Positions 38,970-50,300 of a DNA stretch of 64,000 bases are shown piece by piece (position 1 is the stretch's first letter; every line of letters begins with the position of its first letter). The notes under the pieces were generated by a model. The model searched no databases. It saw only the letters and a program-made list of their open reading frames with translations, and was not told the origin of the DNA. The translations under genes and the position numbers were made by a program. Source of the DNA: Sipunculus nudus. Taxonomy: Eukaryota; Annelida; Sipuncula; Golfingiida; Sipunculidae. The DNA lies in NCBI GenBank assembly GCA_026874595.1, contig CM049312.1, forward strand, positions 66,122,929-66,186,928, written 5' to 3'.

Positions 38970-41900
38970 CATGGGGTGATTACTTGGTATATGTAATCGA
39001 TTACGATTACGATTACTTTGAAAGTAAACGATTACGATTACCAAAATAAGTTTATTTATGTATTACTTTATGTTTACTTCAAAAAGTAATCATGATTACA
39101 GCCACGATTACAAACCTTAATACAGTCAAAGGTAATGCAATAATTGTATACTCTAACCTTTATTCAAATGCATCAAAGAAAAGAAAACTTACAGAGTATA
39201 CAGATCCAATAGTTAGTCTCATCGTGATTGGTCTGAAGAATAACTAGAAATGATTTATATTATTTCAAATGCTTGTGGGACTTTATAAATGTAAGTCTTG
39301 ATTTCATGATTTCACCGGGTAGGTCAAAGAAATTTCAACTGCGGCCTGGGGGCGGGTCCGGGCTAAATGCTGGCATATGCGGGGCAGGGCGCGCTTCATG
39401 ATTAAAATGGGGTTTCTGCGAGCCAAAAATATAGTTGCAGTAACAGTGATCACCTTTAGCATAATATAATGCCCTTGTCTGTTCATGTTCCTTTGATTAT
39501 TCCATTTTCTGGAGAGAATTTACTGTATATAAAAGTATTGATCTCATGAAAACTTAATTCTCTAATTGTTTAGACAGATTCGTGTTTACAGGCCCCACCG
39601 GACATGATGTTGTACAAATGTACCTGGCCATAATGTTGTATGTTTAGACTGTTTAGTAATGTAGCTATACTTGTTGCCAGTCTCACATATTACATAGCAT
39701 GGCCCAGAGTAGATCACCATCATGATAACCTGTGACCTAACATAAGCCACTACAGGGGCTGCATCTGGCTTTGTCACCAGCTGGATATAGCTTTACATAA
39801 CTCACAAAACCTTAGGTATTCTCCTCATGGATCTGCAAAAGACCAATGGCTGGTTTAGACCACTGCCTGGGCAAACACTGCATGCAACAAAGAAGCCATG
39901 CGCTTTTGATAAGTCTCTGTGTACTCCTCCTAGATAAGAGCTGGACTCCCTGTAGTTCCAAGGAGAATATAATTGTATCTCCATCGGAGTACCATACCCT
40001 TCCCCCTTTTCAGATAATTAGCTTACCATTAATTAACAGGATAAACCTGACCACTGACCATATCTTTGTAAAATATAAGGTGTGAAATGTTGTCAGCCAA
40101 TATTCCTCCAGCTAAAGCAGCTAGTGGCTCTGGGCATACATACTTAATAGAAATGGATCCCTTTATCCATGACTTTTGTTTTATATTTGAGTATACATGC
40201 ATGTACATGGAAGACATAGGGCCACGTCTGTTTATTTTCTCTATTAAGATGTTAAATTTGACCGTTTAAGGTATAAGGTATGATATGTTGTTTATGCATT
40301 TGAGCCATGAAAGCTACTAAACATATCTCAGTTTGTGTGATCAAGAAGTTGTACAAAGGTATCTGTATATGGTTATGTGGGGAAAATTAATCATGACTAA
40401 GTTTAAAGTCTTTGGTCATATACTAATGAGGTGATTTGCTCATCAGGTAACTGGAAGGTAAATATTACCTGGCTTACTTTAACTGCCATTTTTAGCTTTT
40501 TAGCATTACCGATTGCACAAGTAAGAATAGCTATGAGCTATTTTAGTGATCACTTGACCATGGTCTTTAACAAAGTTATGATGACCATACTTAATATGAT
40601 AGAAATTAAATTTAAAATGCTGATTTAATTTATTCCTCTCTTATTTCATCTCGAAATGCTCGCACAAACAATCCACCCAGCTTCCATTAGATACATCTAT
40701 TACTTAAGTATACTTTGATGGCTGTCAGGAGCCACAACAGCCGCATACTTCACTCTTAATTATTTTTTTTATCAGTGTTAAACATAAAAGATAAGTATTT
40801 TAGAAAAAATTAACTGTGGCTGTTTAAAATTGGAAAATACAAAAGTAATCAGTGTAATCATATCTTATTATCATTATTACGATTACATTGGGAGAGTAAT
40901 TTATTACGATGTGTGTGTACATATCGTTTTTAATAATACTAGAACCTAAATAAAAAATGGCGAAATCGCATATTTTCTTATGTTTTAACAACGTGTTTTT
41001 ACGGCTCTAGGACAACTACCCCCCCCCCCCCGACAATTACCCCCCGGACAATTACCCCCCTCCCGACAATTACCCCTGGACAATTACCCCCCCCCCCCCC
41101 CCCGAAAATTACCCCCCGGACAATTACCCCCCAGGACAATTACCCCCTTGGACAACTCCCCCCGAGACAACTACCCCACAGACAATTACCCCCCGGTACA
41201 TTTACCCCCGGACAACTACCCCCATGGTATAATAACACTTTTAAAGTACACATTGTTCAAACTAAAAGTATAATATTCCGATTGTAAGTTAAACAAATAC
41301 CGATGATAATATTTCAAACCAAGCATAGGTGCATACATCATGTATATTGTATAAACAGAAAAAAATCCATCACATCAAGTTTTCAGTAGCTGTTTACTTG
41401 TTCTAGGCAATGCCTCTCAGATGATTGTATTGTGTATTGTAAATAAAATCGTAAATATATGGTAAAAAGTCCATTATATGAAATTTGCTTTACATTAGCA
41501 AGTTGTAAAACAAAAGCTTTATAAACCTATGGTCCATATAACCACCCGCAAGCTTACAATATAATTCCATTCAAAAAGGGAATACCATTCATTCTGACCC
41601 ATTCTTAACAGTCTCTGTAAGTAATATCATAATAAGTAATAGCATGATATTATTATCTAAAGTGATTTTCTTTTTATTTTTTGTTTGCAATTAATTTCAT
41701 TTTTTTTTACTTTGGGATTCTGTGCTACTCATTAGCAACACAGAATATATTTAAATGTAGAACGTGTACTTTAAATGTGTGGTTTATACCATGGGGGTAA
41801 TTGTCCAGGGGGTAGTTGTCCGGGGGGTAATTGTACCGGGGGTAATTGTCCTGGGGGGTAATTGTCCTAGGGGTAATTGTCCAGGGGGTAATTGTCCAGG

Positions 41901-43239
41901 GGGTAGTTGTCCTGTTGCTTGTTTTTACTTCCAAACATGTCTGTCAAGCAGATAAAAATATTGACGCCCAGGGCCTCAATAACACTATCTTACACTAAGG
42001 GCCCCATCACACAAGACCTAACGACGACCACGGCGACCAATGGTGACCTAGCAGAATGCCGTTGGTCGCCGTCAACATCGGAAAAACCCTTCAAGTGTGA
42101 CTGCATGCCGCTCTCACCCGCTGACACGACGTGTAAAAATGCCGCAAGGTATTTATAGACCATCGTCAGAGCGCAGCAGCAGCACCTTGTGATCCCACTA
42201 GGCGCAGCGAGAGCGCAGCTTTGACGTCATAAGCGCAGCGGCAGCACCGTGCAAAGCGTTGAAAGAGTTCATTATGGTAGCCGGGGTCTCGGTAGCATCG
42301 AGGTAAATGCGCCGGGCCTGCGCCGTTGAAAGGGAAGGCCGATGCTACCACGTCAGGAAGCTGATACAGCGCTGCTAGGCTGCTGATGGCGATCCTTTTC
42401 GTTCTAACTGCACTTTTTTATCCACAGCGACCCCGCGGCGTAAATTGTGTCTATGTTCAATATTGATCGCCGCTCATGGAGCTCATGGTGACCATATGAC
42501 GACCCAAGGCGACAATATCTCGCTCGTACGACGCTCATGGAGACCTCAGGACACTCTACCTGCGCTCTACGGCGATCTGGCCCATTTTTGAGAGCGCAGC
42601 GAGATAGCTTTCTAGTGTGATGGGGGTTTAAGGGCCCCTTTACACAAGATGAAGACCCAACGGCGACCATGGCTACCAATGGCGACCTTACAACGTGCAT
42701 AGCGTGTACAGAGCTCACTGGGGTCGCCGAGGTCTCGGTAGCAGCGTGGTAAGTGCGACGGGCCAGCGCCCTGGAACGGGAAGGCAGATGCTAACCCGTT
42801 CATTGGCGCACGACCTGCGGTGTCAGGACGCTGATGACGATCGCATTTCGATCTAACCGCCCTTTCAATCCATGGCGCCCCCGCGGCGTATATGTCTTGC
42901 ATGTTCAAAATTGGTCGCCGCTCATGGTGCTCACGGTGACCATGGGATCCAATGAGACACTATCTCGCTCCTAAGAAAGCTAATAACCTCAGCTAGGACA
43001 CTCTTGTCACGCGCGAGATCGCCTTCTGGTGTGATGGGTTTTTTTAGCATATAATTGTCTTCATCCTCACAATTTGAACAGTGGGGTCTACAACGGGGCT
43101 ACACTTAAAAATAATGACAAAATAATACCTTGAGTTCGGTCCCATTTTCATATATCCCTTCCGATTCCTTTGCCCCAGGATAGGCGTTAACTCCGACGAA
43201 CAGAAGTGTCACAAGGAAGAAAAACACGTGTAATTTCAT
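36277..43239 (-). CDS. Secreted C1q-domain-containing protein, three coding exons
   Basis: The exons are 43239-43129 (111 nt), 37158-37125 (34 nt) and 36662-36277 (386 nt); they join in frame (phases 0 and 1) to 176 residues. Exon 1 gives a clear signal peptide, MKLHVFFLLVTLLFVGVNA, then about 18 residues of linker. Exon 2 adds EFGKRYEGISS. Exon 3 is the C1q jelly-roll domain: a VPYNVILLNKG strand, FTAPFPGYYMFYVYGLSS (the family's F-T-x-P-x-x-G-x-Y-x-F signature) and the closing NSFMGYLI. There is no collagen stalk or obvious coiled coil, so it is the short globular-head type abundant in bivalves and thought to bind microbial ligands. Splice signals are good: acceptors TTTTCAATTCAG, TTTTATTTTTAG and GATCCTGACAG; donors gtatta and gtaaaa. 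Intron 1 is about 6.0 kb and full of mobile elements; intron 2 is 462 bp. A 5' exon at 44.34 kb may supply an extra Met. Confidence 0.85.
36898..36931. repeat. (TA)n in C1q intron 2
   Basis: Interrupted TA dinucleotides. Confidence 0.9.
37224..37353. repeat. (CT)n followed by (TA)n microsatellite in C1q intron 1
   Basis: Long CT run, then TA and TACATA repeats. Low-complexity open frames on both strands are artefacts. Confidence 0.95.
37388..37677. repeat. Inverted pair of tRNA-derived SINE copies
   Basis: The left arm (37388-37475) and right arm (37587-37677) are reverse complements over about 80 bp, including GGTTCGATTCCC / GGTTCGACTCCC B-box sequence and the 3' tail 'gtgaaccgacttttctgtgt'. 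The right copy has an A-box-like GAAGCTCAGTGAATGGAGC at about 37554. A ~110-bp spacer separates the arms. The tRNA-like fold is imperfect (no T before the anticodon), so these are SINEs rather than tRNA genes. Confidence 0.7.
37798..37890 (+). repeat. Third tRNA-derived SINE head
   Basis: TAGCTCAATGGATAGGGC (A box) and GGGTTCGATTCCCA (B box) are 45 bp apart, and CTGCTG at the 5' side can pair with the complementary 3' bases near CAG. It is the best-preserved tRNA-like head here, in the same orientation as the right arm of the pair, and is followed by (TA)n at 37891-37920. A functional tRNA is unlikely because the anticodon stem is weak. Confidence 0.55.
38776..38882. repeat. Near-perfect 107-bp palindrome
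   Basis: Arms of about 50 bp, starting GCGAAAGTTAAG and ending CTTTCGC, meet at a 2-base centre (38831-38832). One arm has a 5-base insertion (GATAA) and there is one substitution. It abuts a long (TA)n tract. No coding content; it probably represents a fold-back element or a replication-generated inverted duplication. Confidence 0.9.
38883..38965. repeat. Long (TA)n tract
   Basis: About 40 uninterrupted TA units between the palindrome and the CAGACATGGG element. Confidence 0.97.
38966..40910. mobile_element. hAT-like element end with GATTACG arrays
   Basis: It begins CAGACATGGGGTGATTACTT, then reiterates TAATCGATTACGATTACG. At the far side (about 40845-40905) AGTAATC, ATTACGATTACATT and TTTATTACGATG recur, consistent with the other end. 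A right terminus reading CCCATGTCTG is missing, so the boundary at 40910 is approximate. Between 39200 and 40840 there is no recognised gene. Confidence 0.4.
41008..41912. repeat. Inverted arrays of GGACAATTACCCC units
   Basis: Left array 41018-41225: about a dozen 13-17-bp units GACAATTACCCCCC. Right array 41791-41912: about eight units of the complement, GGGGGTAATTGTCC. The ~560 bp between (41226-41790) is unique AT-rich sequence. The arrangement is that of a mobile element whose inverted ends are themselves tandem arrays. The proline/glycine-like peptides seen here are low-complexity. Confidence 0.8.
41998..43045. mobile_element. Two adjacent MITE copies with CCCCATCACAC ends
   Basis: Copy 1 (41998-42629) starts GGGCCCCATCACACAAGACC and ends CTAGTGTGATGGGGG. 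Copy 2 (about 42630-43045) starts GGGCCCCTTTACACAAGATG and ends TCTGGTGTGATGGG. Interiors share GGCGACCA, CATGG and GGTCTCGGTAGCA motifs. GC content is well above the surroundings. Open frames inside on the minus strand are repeat shadows. Confidence 0.75.
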
Positions 43240-44335
43240 CTGAATTGAAAAATAAATAAAAACATATTTGGTACTAAGTGAACCAATATCAGCACCATAT
43301 TACTGAATCAAAACGAATCCCGTTTAGACAAAACTGTAAAATGCGTTTGCTATAAAATAATTATCAGAATTTATATATATATGTTGCAAACGGACGTGTC
43401 ATCTTTCCTAAAGGTAAGGCATAAGTTTTTAGTTTTCCGCCTGAGTATCACCTGAATATCTCAGTTATAAAGTCTTGAGGAACAGGAACTTAAACATTTA
43501 TGTTGTGCTTTTCATATATGCCTGCGCCATATGCAGCATAGTGCAACTTGTGCTACATAGCCACTTTGTTTCAGTTTTGCGTTGTTTTTCTTTGAGCGAA
43601 ATGCCTAACATTGATAGGAGAAAGTTAAATAAATATGGAGAAATAAATACACATTGCAGGAATAAATTCAAACGTAAATACTCATTTCCAAAAGCCATAG
43701 GAATGTTACCATCGTGGTTAAAAGCAGAGTTGTAAAGCAGTTCTCACGTGCTGTCTGAAAGTAATCGAAAAACTTACTGAGAAACCAGCAATAAGTTCAG
43801 ATATATATTCTATCATGCATGTCTTGATTCAGCAGCTCCATATCTTGATATCAGATGCACAAATCTAGGACAAGTGGAAATGCCTTTGATAATAATTCAT
43901 CACATTTGCTTTTAGTTTAGGTAAATAGTAACTTTCCTTTTTAATGCACTGAGTCGTATGTATACCCCCAAGCATGAAAACGTACACTTTATTTCTTCGT
44001 TTATTTTCCCGACATTGATCGAATTTTACAATCCAGATACCTTGTTATTAATCACCCATCCACATTTATAAAACTCTGTTAAAAGAATTTTGAAGGAATT
44101 TTATATCAGCTCACACATATCCCAGCACAACTATAAACAGAAGTTTCATGTTTATTGTAATACAAATAGCATTATAGAATAACGCTCTTTGATGGTTTGT
44201 TTTCAATATTAGTTGCAAAAATAAGTAAAGTATAAACTTAAAAAGGCTTTGTTATTCACTGTGACATTTTTTAAGATCTGTTTGGCGAAGAAAGCCATAA
44301 CACTCTTATGGAATATATAAAATAATAACACATAC

Positions 44336-44425
44336 CATCGTTTTCTTCTCTTCCAGCAGGTCAGGACGCAGAACCTGTGAAAAATGTTTGTCGTACTGCT
44401 GAGGAATTACAAACTGCACACTTGT
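44336..44425 (-). promoter_or_regulatory. C1q gene 5' exon and TATA-like region
   Basis: On the minus strand a short leader ends ...GAAGAGAAGAAAACG, then ATG, directly at a donor gtatgtgtt (exon end 44336). The next acceptor places a second ATG (43239) in the same frame, so translation may start with Met-Met. A TATATATAA lies about 30 bp upstream of the proposed transcript start (about 44445), but it is part of a (TA)n tract, so its role is doubtful. The (TA)n continues to 44494. Confidence 0.45.
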
Positions 44426-44440
44426 AGCCTGTAGGCGGGT

Positions 44441-44499
<59 letters not shown>

Positions 44500-44500
<1 letters not shown>

Positions 44501-47396
44501 CAGATACTGCGTTGGACCACACTACATCCTTCTAACAAGTAATAGGTTAAACCTTAATTTGTTCCTCTAAACCCGAACATAACTGAAAGTGCAAGGGGTG
44601 GGTTAGTGACTCATTGTTATTATCATGATTGTATAACCTGGGGCCCAAGCCACGACCCATATCCTATTTCGCTAATTTAATGATCATCACGGCTGTACCA
44701 ATAATCATAACTGTCAACTTGAAAAGCAGAATTTTACTAAACATTATCTTAAGGTAAAACCCCTTTTTAAAGTTTTTGGCCATATTATCGAGTTTCCATT
44801 TTTAATAAAACAAAAATAATACAAAATACAGGGAAAGATTTCAAGGTACCAAAACGGACGCCGTAAAAGACCTCTCTAATATAGATGTCATGCATTAAGT
44901 GTCAGTAATTGAAAAGTGCTCCCAATAGTGAGGTGCTTCATAACGCATCCTTAATAGAAATATGCCTAATAAACAGGTACTCCTTATGGTACATGTCCTT
45001 CATTGCAAGTCTTTCCAAAAGTGAGCACCACATCCTCTGTAATCACTAGATTCATAAGTTATAAATAGTGACACAAAACTCCAAAGTATTGTTCCAAAAA
45101 ATGAGGTACTACATTGTGTGTCCTTATTATAAAAGTGTTCCAAAGAGTGAGGTACCACATCAGTTGTAATCATTTGAGAATTGTTTTTGAGTTAAGCACC
45201 ACATCCAATGGTGGCATTTTAAGGTGCTACATATGAGTCAAAGATCTTTTCATCAAATGACATTACCTATTATAATTATAATAATATTTAACCAGCTGCG
45301 CCCATGGAAAATCTGCGATTTTTTAAAAATACCGAGAAGAGTTTTGAGTAGTTAAATGCATCTGAACTTGTTTTAATCAAATATATGTATATCTAAAGAC
45401 AAAGTCTCATGACGACCTAGTATTATTCTGCCTATTTTTATTATTTGTCTACCCCATGTAAGTGACATCGGAATAACTATAGTCCAATTCACCACCTGCT
45501 GTCCACCTGTTTTTTTTAGATGATTTACTTAAAAATTTATATTTCTCGGTGATTTCCAAGAAAACAACATATGGAAGTGACAACCTTATATGAAATTCAG
45601 AATCTTACAATAAATCCCCCGTTTATGTTTCACAGCATTTCAGTCTCTTCACCATGATCTGGCAGATATGATGTGTCCCTCCATAATTAGGGATCTTTGT
45701 TTTAACTGGTTATATTTTTTAGAGTGTTTACATGAGATCATCCAATCAGTAGCTGTCAGCTGAGGCTGTTTTTGCATGTGACCAAGACCTTGACCGCCAT
45801 GAGTGGGTCTGATATGATGTAAAATGTAGACTGATTTCTCATATTTTTCAAATCATTCTGTGTCTTAAATAAGGTGTAAGGTAGGTATTTATTTACCTTG
45901 TTGAAAATTGGGTCCTTTAATCATCTACTCTACACTACAATTGTTTCCCTTGAAATGTGTTCATTAACACTTTTCATAGCTAAAAAACAGGTAGACATGA
46001 GGGGATGAAATGGACTAAAGTGCATAGCTAGGACATTGATGGCCTTACAGATATTTGTGAGGCAGTCAATACCTGACTCCTGGAAAAACATACTTTCAGT
46101 AAAAGCGGCTGTTAAAAAAACCCAGGGTAATCAGGCCGATCAATGACAGAACAAAGTGTTAAACGTTAACTGGGTAAATAAATCATTGCGGTGATCTTGT
46201 GTTTGGGTCGACACAGTAGGCTGTTTTGCCCGAATCGATCGAGGCAAGGCCATAATGGTTCAGGTCAAAGTCTGCCTTACGCCTCTGGGTAAACCCAGAT
46301 GGTCTGGGGGTAAACAAATGCATCTTTAGAAATATATTTTAAGTAACAGATGAATAATATTTATCATTCTACCAAGGCTCCTCCAAACGTGACAGATCAG
46401 GTATTCGCGTGGTAACGGCTTCTATATGATGTGCATCGAGTATGTTTTAGGGAATTCTGGTCAGGACAAGTATGTGTGTTAGCAGGTGCTATTGGTGTTG
46501 AGGCGTTGGTATATCAAATCAAGTTTCTACAGAATATCATGTACATCCAATTGACCATGTTAGTAACAAGTCTGTGCTGCATGTATATTTCATTCTCCTA
46601 GTAAGAAATATAGTTGATAATTGTACGTGCAGAAGAAGAGCATTGTTTTGCTCCTGCGCATAAAAAAATTCCCCCAAAGTCTTTTGAAAAATGCAGTGCA
46701 ATCTGCATGCCTAGTATGACATAGAGTTTTAACATAATACATTTTATTGACTCTAATGTTCTGAAACTCGACAAGGTATTTTCATAAATGTATAATACTT
46801 GCTGCCCTTGAAAAAAAGAAAGGTTTTTAAAAGGGCAGGAGACGGGTTTCTATAGGTACCAGGGAAACCCCTTACATATTAAAAAAACGTGTTTTAAAAA
46901 ACGGGTTAAAGAAAAAAACTGTATATGGGTTTAATATAAACAACATATAAAACACCCAGAGATGGTTTTTCACTGCAAACTGCACAAGGGCGGAAAATAA
47001 GCCCCCCCCCCCCTTTCAGGCATTGGAACAAACCTCTGGTTGAAGAAAATGGGGTTTGTTAGGTATGATACACCAGAGAAAATAGTCAAAGAAATAGGTT
47101 AAAATATAATAACAAACCATTGAAATAGTTATTTCCCTTTTTTACGAACATAGTTCATTAAATAAAAGCTTCCACGTAAGGACATACAAAACAGTGCTTT
47201 CATCATAAATAAAATCATCATTAGAACAATCAAAGGATTTTAATGTCTATTCATAAATAACAAAGGCTTAAGATGATATGTTATAATTTAAAACTGTTTA
47301 CTGTTCAAATGTATGTAAAGAAGGCTGTGCTCAATGTTCTCAATGCTATGAGCAAAAATGTCACAAAGCATGCGCCAACAGCATGAATGAATCTTC
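44500..47396. other. No recognised coding sequence
   Basis: AT-rich. The part below 47396 may hold the 3' untranslated region of the minus-strand gene that ends at 47397; an AATAAA on the minus strand lies near 46745. Poly-C at 47003. Confidence 0.4.
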
Positions 47397-50300
47397 TTAG
47401 GTTACATCTGCAGGGTTTCCAGAATCTAGATTATTCTCACATTTGCCAGCTTTCTTCAGAATGACATGAACAGGTGATGAAATGTTCTGAAATAAATTTA
47501 TTTGAACATTTATGAATAACAGTTCTCATACAAGTGTGATATTTGACAGTCAATTAGAAATATCTTGATGTGACAGAATACAATATTTGTTTCATTTATT
47601 AGATATTAATCCTGCATATTTTTTATGGAAGTAATGATGGAAGATCAATGAAAGTTGTACATAAATATTTGGATTATTCTTTGGACTAATCAGGATAAAA
47701 ACTCACTTTATATACATTTCAAAGGAAGTGATATGAAATGTGACCCATGAACCTAAGGTGTGTTTTTTTTGTCAGGTTATTGTTCATGTTTAAAAATATG
47801 CATATAAATTTCATTTAAATATTTTAAAACATAAATCAAAGAATCCCTGCCCGCCCGCCTGCTGTCTTTCACTGTCAGAGATTTAAATTCGAGGCAGAAG
47901 CGGCACATGTCATTTTTTTCTGTGACACCTTTGCCCTACCCGTACAGGCAGCCACAATTGCTTGATACAGTCGCTTTAAAACCTTTCTTTCCCTGTGTTA
48001 CCACTTTTCAGTTTAATAATGAAATTAAATTACAGTTCAGAAGAATACAGGTCCAGTGAACCAATTAAGTGGGAATGTGAGGCGGCAGTCCGTTGGCTAT
48101 GTAAGATAATTTACCATCACATGTTCAATGCCTTCCTTTTATATGGTGACCCAACAGGTCCCCCTTCCCTATAGTCTGTTCCGTCCTCTCATGTCTACCT
48201 TTTATTGCAATAAAAATGTAGTAGTGACATTTTGAGGGAGATATTGATAATATAAATTACAGGATTAATAGAACTAATTTTCAAATTAAGAAATAAACAC
48301 CTACTTTAAACAATTTTTAAGAAATATAATTTAATTTCAATATGAATAATCATTCTACATTTTACAACATATAAACCCACTTATGGCAGAAATAGTCATT
48401 TGTGACATGCAAAATAAGCCATCGTTGAAAGCTGGATGACGTTGTGTAAATATGACCAGCCAAAACAGAGATGGATACTCATGAAGGGACTCATTTGAAC
48501 TGTCAGATCATTTAAAGAGTTTTTACAGTTGTGAAACATAAAATTAAAGATTTATTTTAAATTCTCGATTGGAATTTAAGGTCATCACATCCTTATCGTG
48601 CTTTCTTTGAAATTATTGAATATAATTTTTGAAGAAATATCTTTAAAAAATCAGGTTGGTGGAACAAATTATAATATTGTATGTATATATATGTATAACA
48701 AATCACCATAGTTTTTTTATTTTAATTATACAATTTCTGTTAACAATATATTTTCATGGTGATTTGATTTTTAATCATAAATTTCTATTGTGATTTGAAA
48801 TATAAACAGATATATCAGGATTTATTTTATTATTTTTTTATATTTCATACTTTATTATCAAGTTGATAATTTATTTATTTAAATGTTACACACTTCATTT
48901 GCAATGTAAAAGTGTGCTTTCTTACCACTGACAGTGTTCCATTGTTAAACATCTTTATTTAAATATTTAACAATAATTAAGAATCTAAAAACGGTGTGTT
49001 TCTTTTGGATGAAGTAAATATATATTGCTCTTATTCTGTTAAATACTTTATAATTGTGACACACGCTTTACAGAAACCAATTTATACTTGACAATAGCAT
49101 TTTAACAAAAATCTCCCACGACATAAACCATAAGTGTAATATAAATTATTTGTACTGTATGTGAAATATCAACATGTTTCGACACTCAAAAGGCAATGGG
49201 TACTGTGTAATCAAAGCTCAAGTGATCAGTTCTTTGTTAAACGGGATCTTTAAATAGCAGCTTCATGATATGTCCTTTGTTATCAGTATAAAGTAATAGT
49301 CAGACTTAAATAAATTTCATTGCCCAAGGGCTCACAGGAAAAACAAATTGTAAAAAGTTATAGGAAATGTCTAGGTTATTATTGAATTATAAAAAAAAAA
49401 ACTTAATTTTGATTATTTAAAAAAAAAAGAAAACATTACGGTTTAATTTCAGTTTTTTTTATGCCCCCGCCACAAAGTGGCCGGGGCATATAGTTTTACC
49501 CATGTCCGTCATTCCGTCCTTCCGTCCTTCCGTCATTCCGAAATCAAACAGTTGTACAGACTTTTTTTCGCTATGCCTGCAGATATTGGCCTGATTTTTG
49601 GTGAGTGGGCAGATATAGGCCAGTTACAGATCGAGTTCGCCTTTCGTCCCGGTTGACCTACTTTTGACCGTTTTGAGGCTCCTAAACTTAAAATATTTCA
49701 TGAAAAATAGAAATTTTCATGACAAATGTACACATGTACGGACTTTTTTTCGCAATGCCTGCAGATATTGGCCTGATTTTTGGTGTGTGGGCATATAATG
49801 ACCAGTTACAGATCGAGTTCGCGTTTCGTCCCGGTTGACCTACTTTTGACCGTTTTACGCCTCCTTAACTTAGACAATTTCATGAAAAATAGAAATGTTC
49901 ATGACAGATACACATGTACGGACTTTTTTTTCGCAATGTCTGCAGATATTGGCCCGATTTTTGGTGTGTGGGCAGATATAGACCAGTTACAGATCGAGTT
50001 CGCGTTTCGTCCCGTCTGACCTACTTTTGACCGTTTTACGGCTCCTGAACATAGAAAATTTCATGAAAAATATGAAATTTCATGACAAATACACATGTAC
50101 AGACTTTTTTTCGCAGTGCCTGCAGATATCGGCCTGATTTTTGGTGTGTGGGCAGATATTGACCAGTTCTAGATCGAGTTCGCGTTTCGTCCCAGTTGAC
50201 CTACTTTTGATTGTTTTACGGCTCCTGAACATAGAAAATATCATGTTAAATATAAATTTTCATGACAAATACACTTGTACGGACTTTTCTTCGCAGTGCC

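Noticed and set aside
42166-42908. Minus-strand frames of 60-104 codons, Arg/Ala rich
   Set aside because: They lie wholly inside the tandem MITE copies, and similar peptides arise from both copies.
43475-43735. 86-codon plus-strand frame inside the C1q 5' intron
   Set aside because: No splice or start context, no recognisable domain, AT-rich codon use like the intron around it.
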